64,000 bases of DNA from Nocardia veterana NBRC 100344 (GTDB lineage: Bacteria > Actinomycetota > Actinomycetes > Mycobacteriales > Mycobacteriaceae). The stretch's first letter is position 1. Every line of letters begins with the position of its first letter. The stretch is from NCBI RefSeq assembly GCF_000308855.1, contig NZ_BAGM01000113.1:1-64000 (forward strand), read 5' to 3'. Under the pieces are notes generated by a model that saw only the letters and a list, made by a program, of their open reading frames with translations, did no database searches and was not told where the DNA came from. The translations under genes and the position numbers were made by a program. This document shows, one piece after another, positions 37,308 through 44,933 of the stretch.

Positions 37308-37976
37308 TCAGGCGGATTCGGACCGGAAGTGCGCGGCGTAGCAGTCCACGTAGCGACGACCCGAACGCATCGCCAATTCCACCATCAGATCGTCGGTCGC
37401 AGCCCGGACCGCGGCACGGTCGACCGGACCGAAGGTGCGTGGCGCACCGAAGACGATCCGCACCTTGCCGAAGCGCAGCAGCCGGTGCCCGCGCCGGTTG
37501 ACCCGGTCGGTGCCGCTCAACGCGACCGGCACGACCGGCGCTCCGGTCTGCATCGCCACCCGGATCACGCCGGTCCGGCCCCGGTAGACCCGGCCGTCCG
37601 GCGACCGGGTCCCCTCCGGGTGGATTCCCCACACCCCACCGGACTCGAGAATGCGCACGGCCGCGGCCAGCGCATCCGCCGACGCCGAACCGCCGGAACG
37701 ATCGACCCGAACCTGCCCGGTCGCGGTCATCACCCACCGATGCAGCCGCCCGCGCCATCCCGGCTCGTCGAAGTACTGACTCTTGGCGAGGAAGGTGATG
37801 CGGCGGGGCAGCACGAGCGCGAGATACAGCGAGTCGATCGCGGCCAGGTGATTCGCCGCGATGATGACCGGCCCGTCCTTCGGAACATGCTGCAACCCTT
37901 CGACTTTCGGCCGTCCCAGAATCCGCAGGAACGGACCGATCAGGACGAACTTCAAAAGCCAATACCACATGGGCAC
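37308..37976 (-). CDS. PlsC-type 1-acyl-glycerol-3-phosphate acyltransferase
   Basis: This 222-residue membrane-associated acyltransferase has the catalytic motif NHLAAID (HxxxxD), the glycerophosphate-binding motif HPEGTRS, and an N-terminal hydrophobic helix. It should move an acyl chain to lysophosphatidate or a related acceptor. It starts at an ATG at 37976 (another lies two codons in). Divergent from a TetR gene with two palindromic operators between them, it is probably the target of that regulator. The acyl acceptor cannot be told from sequence. Confidence 0.88.
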   Translation of the reverse strand: MPMWYWLLKFVLIGPFLRILGRPKVEGLQHVPKDGPVIIAANHLAAIDSLYLALVLPRRITFLAKSQYFDEPGWRGRLHRWVMTATGQVRVDRSGGSASADALAAAVRILESGGVWGIHPEGTRSPDGRVYRGRTGVIRVAMQTGAPVVPVALSGTDRVNRRGHRLLRFGKVRIVFGAPRTFGPVDRAAVRAATDDLMVELAMRSGRRYVDCYAAHFRSESA

Positions 37977-37991
37977 CCTCCACGACCGCTT

Positions 37992-38030
37992 GTAGACATT
38001 GTCTACGCCAGTTTAGTAGACACTGTCTAC
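37992..38030. promoter_or_regulatory. Pair of perfect palindromic TetR operators
   Basis: GTAGACATTGTCTAC (37992-38006) and GTAGACACTGTCTAC (38016-38030) are identical 7-1-7 palindromes with only the central base changed, 24 bp centre to centre. They lie between the acyltransferase start (37976) and the TetR start (38084). Their symmetry, duplication and position are those of a TetR dimer operator pair controlling both divergent genes. Confidence 0.82.
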
Positions 38031-38083
38031 ACCCGCGGCCGACGGCGGCTGCCCGCAGCCGACGCCGACCTCGACACGCGACA

Positions 38084-38647
38084 ATGACCCGCATGGATGT
38101 CGACGAACCACTGCGGGAGCGGCTGGTGAGCGCGGGAGTGGGGCTGCTGGAGGAGGTGGGCGCCGCCCAACTCGGACTGCGGGCGATCGCGCGGGCGGCG
38201 GGCGTGTCGCACGGAGCGCCGCGACGCTACTTCCCCACGCACAATGCGCTGCTCGCCGCCGTCGCGGTGCGCGGCTTCGCCGATCTGAGCGCCCGATTCG
38301 CGCGGCACGACGACGAGAGCCCGCGGATCCGCATCGACCACATGGCCGGTGCCTACATCGACTTCGCGGCCGCGCGGCCGGAGATGTTCACCCTGATGTT
38401 CCGCCACGACCTGCTCCAGGGCTCCGGAGAGAATCTGCGCCGCAAGACGATTCCGCTCTACCGGGCGTGGACGGACCTGGTCGCGAGCTGCGTGTCCGAC
38501 CGCGCGGACGAGCGCGCCTTCGGCCTGTGGACCAATCTGCACGGCATCGCCACGCTCGTGGCCAACCGCAGCGTCGAACTGATCGCACCGGGGATCGATC
38601 TGGACCGGCTGGTACTGCGGACCGTCGCGCGACATCTGTCCGACTGA
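38084..38647 (+). CDS. TetR family regulator of the divergent acyltransferase
   Basis: This 187-residue regulator has an N-terminal helix-turn-helix (GLRAIARAAGVSHGAPRRYF followed by PTHNALLAAVAVRGF) and a C-terminal ligand domain with FAAARPEMFTLMFRHDLL typical of the WHG subgroup. The start could also be the second Met at 38093. It is divergent from the acyltransferase gene across the two GTAGACA palindromes, which makes it the probable repressor of both. The inducer is unknown; an acyl or lipid compound is a guess from the target. Confidence 0.88.
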   Translation: MTRMDVDEPLRERLVSAGVGLLEEVGAAQLGLRAIARAAGVSHGAPRRYFPTHNALLAAVAVRGFADLSARFARHDDESPRIRIDHMAGAYIDFAAARPEMFTLMFRHDLLQGSGENLRRKTIPLYRAWTDLVASCVSDRADERAFGLWTNLHGIATLVANRSVELIAPGIDLDRLVLRTVARHLSD

Positions 38648-38817
38648 ACCCGATCGCGGAGGACGCCGCCTCGCGTCGGGGTGCGGCGACCCGGCCGCGC
38701 GGTAACACCCGCTCTGACCGGCAGCTTTCCTCCGGCCGCAGTCCTCCCGATGCCGGGCCGAGCCGCTGGCTCCCGTATTCTGATGCTTTGCCCTGTCCCG
38801 CGAAGAGGAGCCGATCG

Positions 38818-40437
38818 GTGAATTCCCCCGCAGCCAGCACGACCACATCCGGGCGGGTGGCGCAGGAGGCGGAACGGCGGCGCACCTTCGCGGTCATCTC
38901 CCATCCCGACGCCGGTAAATCGACGCTCACCGAGGCGCTCGCGCTGCACGCCAAGATGATCTCCGAGGCCGGCGCCATCCACGGCAAGTCGGGCCGCAAG
39001 TCGACCGTTTCGGACTGGATGGAGATGGAGAAGGCACGCGGTATCTCGGTCAGCTCGACCGCGCTGCAGTTCGAATACGGCGAGTGTGTGATCAACCTGG
39101 TCGACACCCCCGGTCACTCCGACTTCTCCGAGGACACCTACCGGGTACTGACCGCCGTCGACGCGGCCGTCATGTTGATCGACGCGGCCAAAGGCCTGGA
39201 ACCGCAGACGCTCAAGTTGTTCCAGGTGTGCCGGCATCGCGGCATTCCGGTGATCACCGTGATCAACAAGTGGGACCGGCCGGGCCGCGCCCCACTCGAA
39301 CTGCTCGACGAGATCAACGAGCGAATCGGGCTGACCCCGACGCCGCTGTTCCTGCCGGTGGGTATCGCGGGCGACTTCCGCGGGCTGCTGCGGCGCGGGC
39401 CCGACGGCGTCGCCACCGAATACATCCACTTCACCCGGACCGCGGGCGGCGCGACCATCGCGCCGGAGGAATCGTTCACCCCCGAACAGGCCGCCGCTCG
39501 CGAGGGCGAGCCGTGGGAGACCGCGGCCGAGGAGAGCGAACTGCTGTCGGCCACCGGGCAGGACCACGACCAGGAGTTGTTCCTGGCCGGCCAGACCTCC
39601 CCCGTCATCTATGCCTCCGCGATGCTGAACTTCGGTGTCCGGCAACTCCTCGACACCCTGGTAGCCCTGGCACCGTCACCGGGCCCGCGCACCGACATCA
39701 CCGGCACTCCGCGGGAACCCTCGGACCCGTTCAGCGCGGTGGTCTTCAAGGTGCAGGCGGGAATGGACGCCGCGCACCGCGACCGGCTGGCCTTCATGCG
39801 CATCGTCTCCGGAGAGTTCGAGCGCGGCATGGTCGTCACGCATGCGCAGACCGGTCGCCCGTTCGCGACCAAATACGCGCTCACGGTGTTCGGCCGGGAA
39901 CGCGCGACCGTCGACACCGCCTATCCCGGTGACGTGGTCGGCCTGGTGAACGCGACCGCGCTCGCGCCCGGACACACCCTGTTCGTGGACAAGAAGGTGG
40001 AGTTCCCGCCGATCCCGTCGTTCGCCCCGGAACATTTCGCCACCCTGCGCGCCCGTAGCGCCGGCAAGTACAAGCAGTTCCGCAAGGCGATCGATCAGCT
40101 CGACTCCGAGGGTGTGGTGCAGGTGCTGCGCAACGACGTGCGCGGCGACGCCTCCCCCGTTCTGGCCGCAGTCGGCCCGATGCAGTTCGAGGTGGTCACC
40201 GCCCGCATGCAGGCCGAGTTCAACGTCGAAACGCAGCTGGACTTCCTGCCCTACCAGCTGGCCCGCCGCACCGACGCCGCCTCGGCGCCGGAGCTGGACC
40301 GCCAGCGCGGAGTCGAGGTCTTCACCCGCACCGACGGGGCGATCCTGGCCCTGTTCAGCGATAAGTGGCGGCTGCAGTACATCCAGAAGGAAATGGCCGA
40401 CCTGACGCTGGAACCGCTCGTCGCCACCGCGGACTGA
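38818..40437 (+). CDS. prfC: Peptide chain release factor 3
   Basis: This 539-residue GTPase recycles release factors 1 and 2 from the ribosome. G motifs are ISHPDAGKSTLTEAL (P loop), DTPGHSDFSEDTYRVL (switch II) and INKWDRPGR (base recognition); RGISVSSTALQFEY is the effector segment. The RF3 C-terminal domain follows (FAPEHFATLRA, GVVQVLRNDVRGDASPVLAA). The GTG at 38818 has GAAGAGGAG seven bases upstream; the longer frame overlaps the TetR gene and is not used. Length is normal. Confidence 0.96.
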   Translation: MNSPAASTTTSGRVAQEAERRRTFAVISHPDAGKSTLTEALALHAKMISEAGAIHGKSGRKSTVSDWMEMEKARGISVSSTALQFEYGECVINLVDTPGHSDFSEDTYRVLTAVDAAVMLIDAAKGLEPQTLKLFQVCRHRGIPVITVINKWDRPGRAPLELLDEINERIGLTPTPLFLPVGIAGDFRGLLRRGPDGVATEYIHFTRTAGGATIAPEESFTPEQAAAREGEPWETAAEESELLSATGQDHDQELFLAGQTSPVIYASAMLNFGVRQLLDTLVALAPSPGPRTDITGTPREPSDPFSAVVFKVQAGMDAAHRDRLAFMRIVSGEFERGMVVTHAQTGRPFATKYALTVFGRERATVDTAYPGDVVGLVNATALAPGHTLFVDKKVEFPPIPSFAPEHFATLRARSAGKYKQFRKAIDQLDSEGVVQVLRNDVRGDASPVLAAVGPMQFEVVTARMQAEFNVETQLDFLPYQLARRTDAASAPELDRQRGVEVFTRTDGAILALFSDKWRLQYIQKEMADLTLEPLVATAD

Positions 40438-40486
40438 CGGGGACGACCGAAGGCGGCAGCGGAGCGGGACGACCGCAGCCGAGCAC

Positions 40487-41047
40487 CTACCCGATCGCCT
40501 GCTCGTCCGGTTCTTCCTCCACGCCGCCGGGCGTGTCCTCGATTCGGGACACCACCCCCGGAATGTCCGGCGCGGTGCCGGGCTCGCCGGTGATCACACC
40601 CCACCGGCTGGCGGTCAGCCGCAGGCTCGGCAGGTCCGACAGCGACAGCACCACCTCGTAGGTTCGCTCGTAGCCGGTGTGCGCGATCCGCCAATGCCCG
40701 TCGTCGCAGCGCACGTACCGGTCGTTGTAGAACGCCGCTCCGCGCAGCAGCATGTTGTGACCGGGGATGAGGACGGTGTCGGCGAGGTACCAGGTGCCGG
40801 TCGCCGCGTCGCCGTCGATATCGATCTCGGGGTGGTCGCACCGATGCTCGGTGATCACGTGCGGGCCGAGCGTATTGCGCATGAACGCCAGGAAGGCGTC
40901 ACGCGATTCGAACTGCAGATATTCGCTGTAGGTCGCCGTCGCCTCCGGGATCATCGTGTCGGCGAAGTCTTCCCACGATTTGGTATCGAGTGCTCGCAAG
41001 TACCGGAACTTCAGCCGGCTGATCGCGGAGACGGCATCGGAGTCCAT
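40487..41047 (-). CDS. SnoaL-like / NTF2 family protein
   Basis: This 186-residue protein has the cone-shaped alpha+beta fold of SnoaL-like proteins: LKFRYLRALDTKSWEDFADT, then a beta sheet with ATGTWYLADTVLIPG and GHWRIAHTGYERTYEV. Members are isomerases, dehydratases or ligand-binding proteins for steroid- or polyketide-like molecules. The last 35 residues extend past the usual domain. It is convergent with prfC and stands alone with an 89-bp gap to the Abi-alpha gene. The substrate is unknown. Confidence 0.78.
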   Translation of the reverse strand: MDSDAVSAISRLKFRYLRALDTKSWEDFADTMIPEATATYSEYLQFESRDAFLAFMRNTLGPHVITEHRCDHPEIDIDGDAATGTWYLADTVLIPGHNMLLRGAAFYNDRYVRCDDGHWRIAHTGYERTYEVVLSLSDLPSLRLTASRWGVITGEPGTAPDIPGVVSRIEDTPGGVEEEPDEQAIG

Positions 41048-41136
41048 ACCTCAACAATCCCACCGGATCCGGCGAATCTGCGCAGATCCGGAAATCTGTA
41101 TCGGATCGCTATACAGCGTTCACCGGCGGCGGTGGG

Positions 41137-42009
41137 TCAGGACCCGTTGATGGTGAAGCAGGTCTTGCAGAAATCCTCGCCGAACTCGGTGAGCCGCAGG
41201 CTCTTCCGCACGATCTTCGGTACCCGCCCGGCCTGTTTGAGCGCCGATTCCACGATCGGCTGGACCTCGAGCACCATGTAACGGCTCAGTACCACCGGGT
41301 CGTCGGAGGTGGTCAGCAAACCCAGCCGATTCAGATTGATCAGATACAGCCGCGACCGGTCCGGATAGCGCACGCCGGCCTGCTCGGGCACCGACGTCAG
41401 ATCGCCCGCGACCAGTTCCGAGCCGATCCCCAGCGGACGATTGGTGCGCACGTCGACCGTGGGCTGCGGACCGTTGATGGCCATGAACCGCAGAATCCGG
41501 GCCTCGTCGGAGGACAGCTGGTCGAGAATGCGGTCGTAGGCCGGGTGCACCTCCTCGGTGAAGTACACATCAGCCGAGCGGGCGAGCAGATTGTCACCGC
41601 GACGGCGCAGGTCGGCGAGGGTGGACGAGCGGACCAGTCCGCCGGTTGCGGGCCCGGCCGCATGTCCGTTGGTGGGGACGTAGCTGACGATTTCCCGTAC
41701 CGAGCCCTCGGTCACGCCGAGGACGCTGCGGGCGACGGACTGCAGTGCGGCGCCGGTGCGTTCGGCGATCTCGGTGGACGATTCGCCGTCCAGGGCGGCC
41801 TGCGCGATCTGCTTGGTGACCTCGAGTCCGGTGCCGACCGCCCACTGCCCGCCGCGAACCGCCGTCCCGGCGGCCAGACCCGCCGCGCGGAAGACGCCGC
41901 GGATCATGCGGGCTTCGTTGCTGATCTGCCGCTTCTCCACGTCCGAGCTGCGTTCCACAGCTCGGGAACCGGGTCGGACCACATCCTGTCCGGTCCTGTC
42001 GTCTGCCAC
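41137..42009 (-). CDS. Abi-alpha family protein (DUF4393), copy 1
   Basis: This 290-residue protein belongs to the family annotated as Abi-alpha (abortive infection alpha, PF14337). A polar start leads to a small hydrophobic, glycine-rich segment (residues about 40-70). The core has FTEEVHPAYDRILDQLSSDE, RFMAINGPQPTVDVRTNRPL, LYLINLNRLGLLTTSDD and the final RLTEFGEDFCKTCF with two Cys. The name comes from a phage-resistance context, but no activity is established for actinobacterial members. It is divergent from a DUF445 gene that is coupled to a second copy of the same family. Confidence 0.75.
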   Translation of the reverse strand: MADDRTGQDVVRPGSRAVERSSDVEKRQISNEARMIRGVFRAAGLAAGTAVRGGQWAVGTGLEVTKQIAQAALDGESSTEIAERTGAALQSVARSVLGVTEGSVREIVSYVPTNGHAAGPATGGLVRSSTLADLRRRGDNLLARSADVYFTEEVHPAYDRILDQLSSDEARILRFMAINGPQPTVDVRTNRPLGIGSELVAGDLTSVPEQAGVRYPDRSRLYLINLNRLGLLTTSDDPVVLSRYMVLEVQPIVESALKQAGRVPKIVRKSLRLTEFGEDFCKTCFTINGS

Positions 42010-42538
42010 GTCCTTCTCCGAATATCGCCAGGTGAACGAATCCGCTCACATATTCCTACCGCACCCCGAGGCCACCGGCTCATGTTCGGCGGTCCTCGGC
42101 CATGAGCACCGACACCCGCACAGCGATCGCGGCATGAATGTGGTTCCGGTCATTCTTGCGGCTGCCGCTGTCCGGTGCGACATTCCGATCGCCCGATGTG
42201 ATCGAAGTCTCCGCTGAATACGCTACCGTGTAGCAGCTTCCAACCCGAATCCCATGGCGACTTCCGGGCCGTCGCTCCGGTCGTATTGCATTGGCGACCT
42301 CCGCGGCGGCCTCCGGGGTTACGCGCGCTGCCTCCTCCGGCCGCGTCGCTCCGGTCGTATTGCCTGCGACCTCCGCGGCGGCCTCCGGGGTTACGCGCGC
42401 TGCCTCCTCCGGCCGCGTCGCTCCGGTCGCAATTGGACCCGTTTCCGGAATTCACAGTAAGGTTCGCCTGGCCGACGGGGTACGTTGAAGTGCCGGTGTG
42501 ACGGCGGTCACTCGGTAAGGGGTCGGCAGGAGGGTGTC
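42010..42538. other. Divergent promoter region of the Abi-alpha / DUF445 locus
   Basis: These 529 bases separate the Abi-alpha start from the DUF445 start. The central part (42257-42430) is a GC-rich tandem repeat, described separately. The flanks should hold the divergent promoters; GATTGC-like words and a short AT-rich patch near 42220-42235 are the only promoter-like signals I can see. No convincing gene lies here. Confidence 0.5.
42257..42430. repeat. 72-bp tandem repeat in the Abi-alpha / DUF445 intergenic region
   Basis: Two nearly identical 72-bp units begin with GCGACCTCCGCGGCGGCCTC at 42294 and 42366. Each ends in GTCGCTCCGGTCGTATTGC or a close variant. A truncated third unit (42257-42293) precedes them and carries only the end part. 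The units adjoin without spacers, so this is not a CRISPR array. Confidence 0.82.
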
Positions 42539-43861
42539 GTGCTGGATAGTTTGCTGGGTTTTCACCCGACGATATTGCTGGAACTGATCACGATCCCTCT
42601 GTTCACGGGCGTCATCGGCTACATCACCAACTGGACCGGCATCCTGATGCTGTTCAAGCCGCTTCGCTTTCACGGCTTTCGGGTGCCCGGTTTGAAATGG
42701 CTCTTTCCATACCTCCCCAAGCGCATTCAGGTGCTGCCGCTGTTGCAGTACGACGGCCGGATGGGCTGGCAGGGAATCGTGCCGTCGCGCGCCGACAAGA
42801 TGGCCTCGATCGCGGTCGACAAAGGCCTGTCGAAACTCGGCAGTGTGGCCGACTTCTATCGCGAACTCGAGCCCGACGAACTGGCCGCCCACCTCACCGA
42901 TATGGCCCAGTCGCAGATTCGGGAGATCGTCGAAGAGATCGCCCGCCGCGAACATCCCCAGCTCTGGTACAACCTGCCCGTCCAGGTCCGGGAGTTGGTA
43001 CACGAACGGGTCCGGGAACAGCTGCCGGATATTCTCCGGGAACTGACCGACGAACTCGGGTCGAACATCGAACAACTGCTCGATGTCAAACAGATGGTGA
43101 TCCGGTATTTCCAGTCGCGGCCGCAACTGCTCAACACGGTATTTCAGGTGCTCGGCGCCAAGGAACTGCGGTTCATGCAGAACTTCGGCTTCTATTTCGG
43201 CGCGCCGATGGGTCTGGTGCTGGTCGGGGTGTTGCATCTGACCCACTGGTCGCCGTTGGTGGTGCTGCCGATCGGTGGGGTGATCATCGGCTGGGTGGTC
43301 AACTGGATCGGGCTCAACATGATCTTCGAGCCCGCCTATCCCAAGTGGTGGTGCCCGTGGCGGCAGGGTTTGCTGATCAAGCGGCAACCCGAAATCACCG
43401 AGGGCTATGCCGAATTGGTCGCCACCCAGATCATCACCGTCGCCAATGTCGGTGACGAACTGCTCAACGGCCCGCGCTCGGATCGCACCATGCAGGTACT
43501 CGAGGACACCCTGCGCCCGGCGACCGACCGCGCCCTGGGCCCGATGCGCGGGGCGCTGAAATTCATGATCGGCAGCCGTGACTACGCCACGCTGCAGACG
43601 CGCTTCACCGACGAGGCCAAATCGCTGGCTCCGGCGGCCTTCGCCGATCCGGGCTTCAACGCCCAGCAGAGCCGACAGGTCAGCCAGTACATCGCCAAGC
43701 AGATGGCGGCGCTGAAACCGCCGGACTTCGTCGACATGTTGCGCGCGGCGATCAAACAGGACGAGTGGCTTTTGTTCGTTCATGGCGGTGTGCTGGGCCT
43801 CATCGCCGGTTACGCTCATCTTCTGATCTTCGGAACGGAAGTGGCGAACGTATGGCTGTGA
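42539..43861 (+). CDS. DUF445 family membrane protein
   Basis: This 440-residue protein belongs to the DUF445 family of unknown function. An N-terminal membrane helix pair carries IPLFTGVIGYITNWTGILML. A long charged helical region (residues about 80-200) is rich in Glu, Arg and Leu. A second hydrophobic hairpin with VLPIGGVIIGWVVNWIGLNM repeats the first Asn-Trp motif, and a further helix ends the protein. The GTG at 42539 follows AGGAGGG by four bases. The stop lies inside the start of Abi-alpha copy 2, so the pair is translated together. Confidence 0.85.
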   Translation: MLDSLLGFHPTILLELITIPLFTGVIGYITNWTGILMLFKPLRFHGFRVPGLKWLFPYLPKRIQVLPLLQYDGRMGWQGIVPSRADKMASIAVDKGLSKLGSVADFYRELEPDELAAHLTDMAQSQIREIVEEIARREHPQLWYNLPVQVRELVHERVREQLPDILRELTDELGSNIEQLLDVKQMVIRYFQSRPQLLNTVFQVLGAKELRFMQNFGFYFGAPMGLVLVGVLHLTHWSPLVVLPIGGVIIGWVVNWIGLNMIFEPAYPKWWCPWRQGLLIKRQPEITEGYAELVATQIITVANVGDELLNGPRSDRTMQVLEDTLRPATDRALGPMRGALKFMIGSRDYATLQTRFTDEAKSLAPAAFADPGFNAQQSRQVSQYIAKQMAALKPPDFVDMLRAAIKQDEWLLFVHGGVLGLIAGYAHLLIFGTEVANVWL

Positions 43862-44799
43862 GCGGACCCGACTCCGCCCCCGAATCCGGTGGTGGCGCCG
43901 AGTTTTCGATCGAGTACGACGAGGCGGTGACGGAAACCGGCGCGGACGCGGCGGGCGATGCGGGTTCGGCCGAGATCGAGACGGTCCACCCGGATCCGCG
44001 GCCGTCCACCGATCTGGTGGCGCGCCGATCGGCGGAGCTGATGGTGGCCGAGGACGCCCGGCCCGGCTGGGCCGGACCCGTGCGCACCACGACCGGCGTG
44101 GTGTGGGTGGCGCTGTCGGCGGTCACCGAGGCCGCCTCCTGGGGCCTCGGCACCGCGGTCGGAGTGACCGCCACCGTGGTGCGCGGCAGTATGGCCGGAC
44201 AACCGCCCCGGCAGGTGCTGTCGCAGGCCGGTGAACAGGTCCGCGATTCGGTGCGGCGCGCCTTGGGCGTCGACAGCGCGGCCTCCGGGGCGGCCGCCAC
44301 CGCGGCCCCCAGCCTGCGCGACCGTGGCGCCGAACTGTTGCGCCGCTCCGCCGATGTGCACTCCGCCGACACCGACCACCCGGCGTTCACCCGCATCCTG
44401 TCCGAGTTGGCCCCCGACGAGGCCCGGATCCTGCGGTTCCTGTATCTCGACGGCCCACAGCCGGCACTGGACATTCGCACCGGCCGCCCGTTGAGTTCGG
44501 GCACCCAGCGGATCGAGGTCGGCATGTCGCTGATCGGCGAGACCGCGGCGCTGCGCTTCGCCGACCGCGCGATCACGTATCTGACCAATCTGCGCCGCCT
44601 CGGCCTGATCACGGTCGACGGCGACCAGCTCGACAATCCGACGCGCTATCAGCTGCTGGAATCGCAGCCCGAGGTGCGCCGATTGCTCAAGCGCGGATTC
44701 GGCACCAAGGTCGCCTACCGCAGTATCGCGCTGACCTCGTTCGGCACCGATTTCACCACCGCATGCCTGCCGGTGCCGCCGCGGGGCCACGCCCTCTGA
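43852..44799 (+). CDS. Abi-alpha family protein (DUF4393), copy 2
   Basis: This 315-residue paralogue of the protein at 41137-42009 shares SADVHSADTDHPAFTRILSE, LAPDEARILRFLYLDGPQPA, YLTNLRRLGLITVDGDQ and LTSFGTDFTTACL with it. Its first 80 residues are acidic and low complexity, followed by a hydrophobic Ala/Gly/Val segment (about 85-115) that may insert in a membrane. The ATG at 43852 overlaps the DUF445 gene by ten bases; a GTG two codons later would overlap by four. Having two copies around one DUF445 gene suggests a complex of these products. Confidence 0.78.
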   Translation: MAVSGPDSAPESGGGAEFSIEYDEAVTETGADAAGDAGSAEIETVHPDPRPSTDLVARRSAELMVAEDARPGWAGPVRTTTGVVWVALSAVTEAASWGLGTAVGVTATVVRGSMAGQPPRQVLSQAGEQVRDSVRRALGVDSAASGAAATAAPSLRDRGAELLRRSADVHSADTDHPAFTRILSELAPDEARILRFLYLDGPQPALDIRTGRPLSSGTQRIEVGMSLIGETAALRFADRAITYLTNLRRLGLITVDGDQLDNPTRYQLLESQPEVRRLLKRGFGTKVAYRSIALTSFGTDFTTACLPVPPRGHAL

Positions 44800-44933
44800 C
44801 CCGTCCGTGCGCACTCATCGGCCCGGATCCGCCGGACGCGGACGGCCGGGCTCTCCGACGGATACGACGTCCGGGACTCAGTGCGCTGTAATGAGCCGGA
44901 GGCCCGGGTCGCCGCGACCGTCGTGAACCGGCC

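Noticed and set aside
41076..41116. Short palindromes ATCTGCGCAGAT and CTGTAT-ATACAG between the SnoaL-like and Abi-alpha genes
   Set aside because: They are short and no regulator is adjacent, so I could not support an operator call.
42257..42430. Possible CRISPR array
   Set aside because: The 72-bp units adjoin without unique spacers and no cas gene is present. The same reasoning excludes the 24-bp repeats at 6351-6445.
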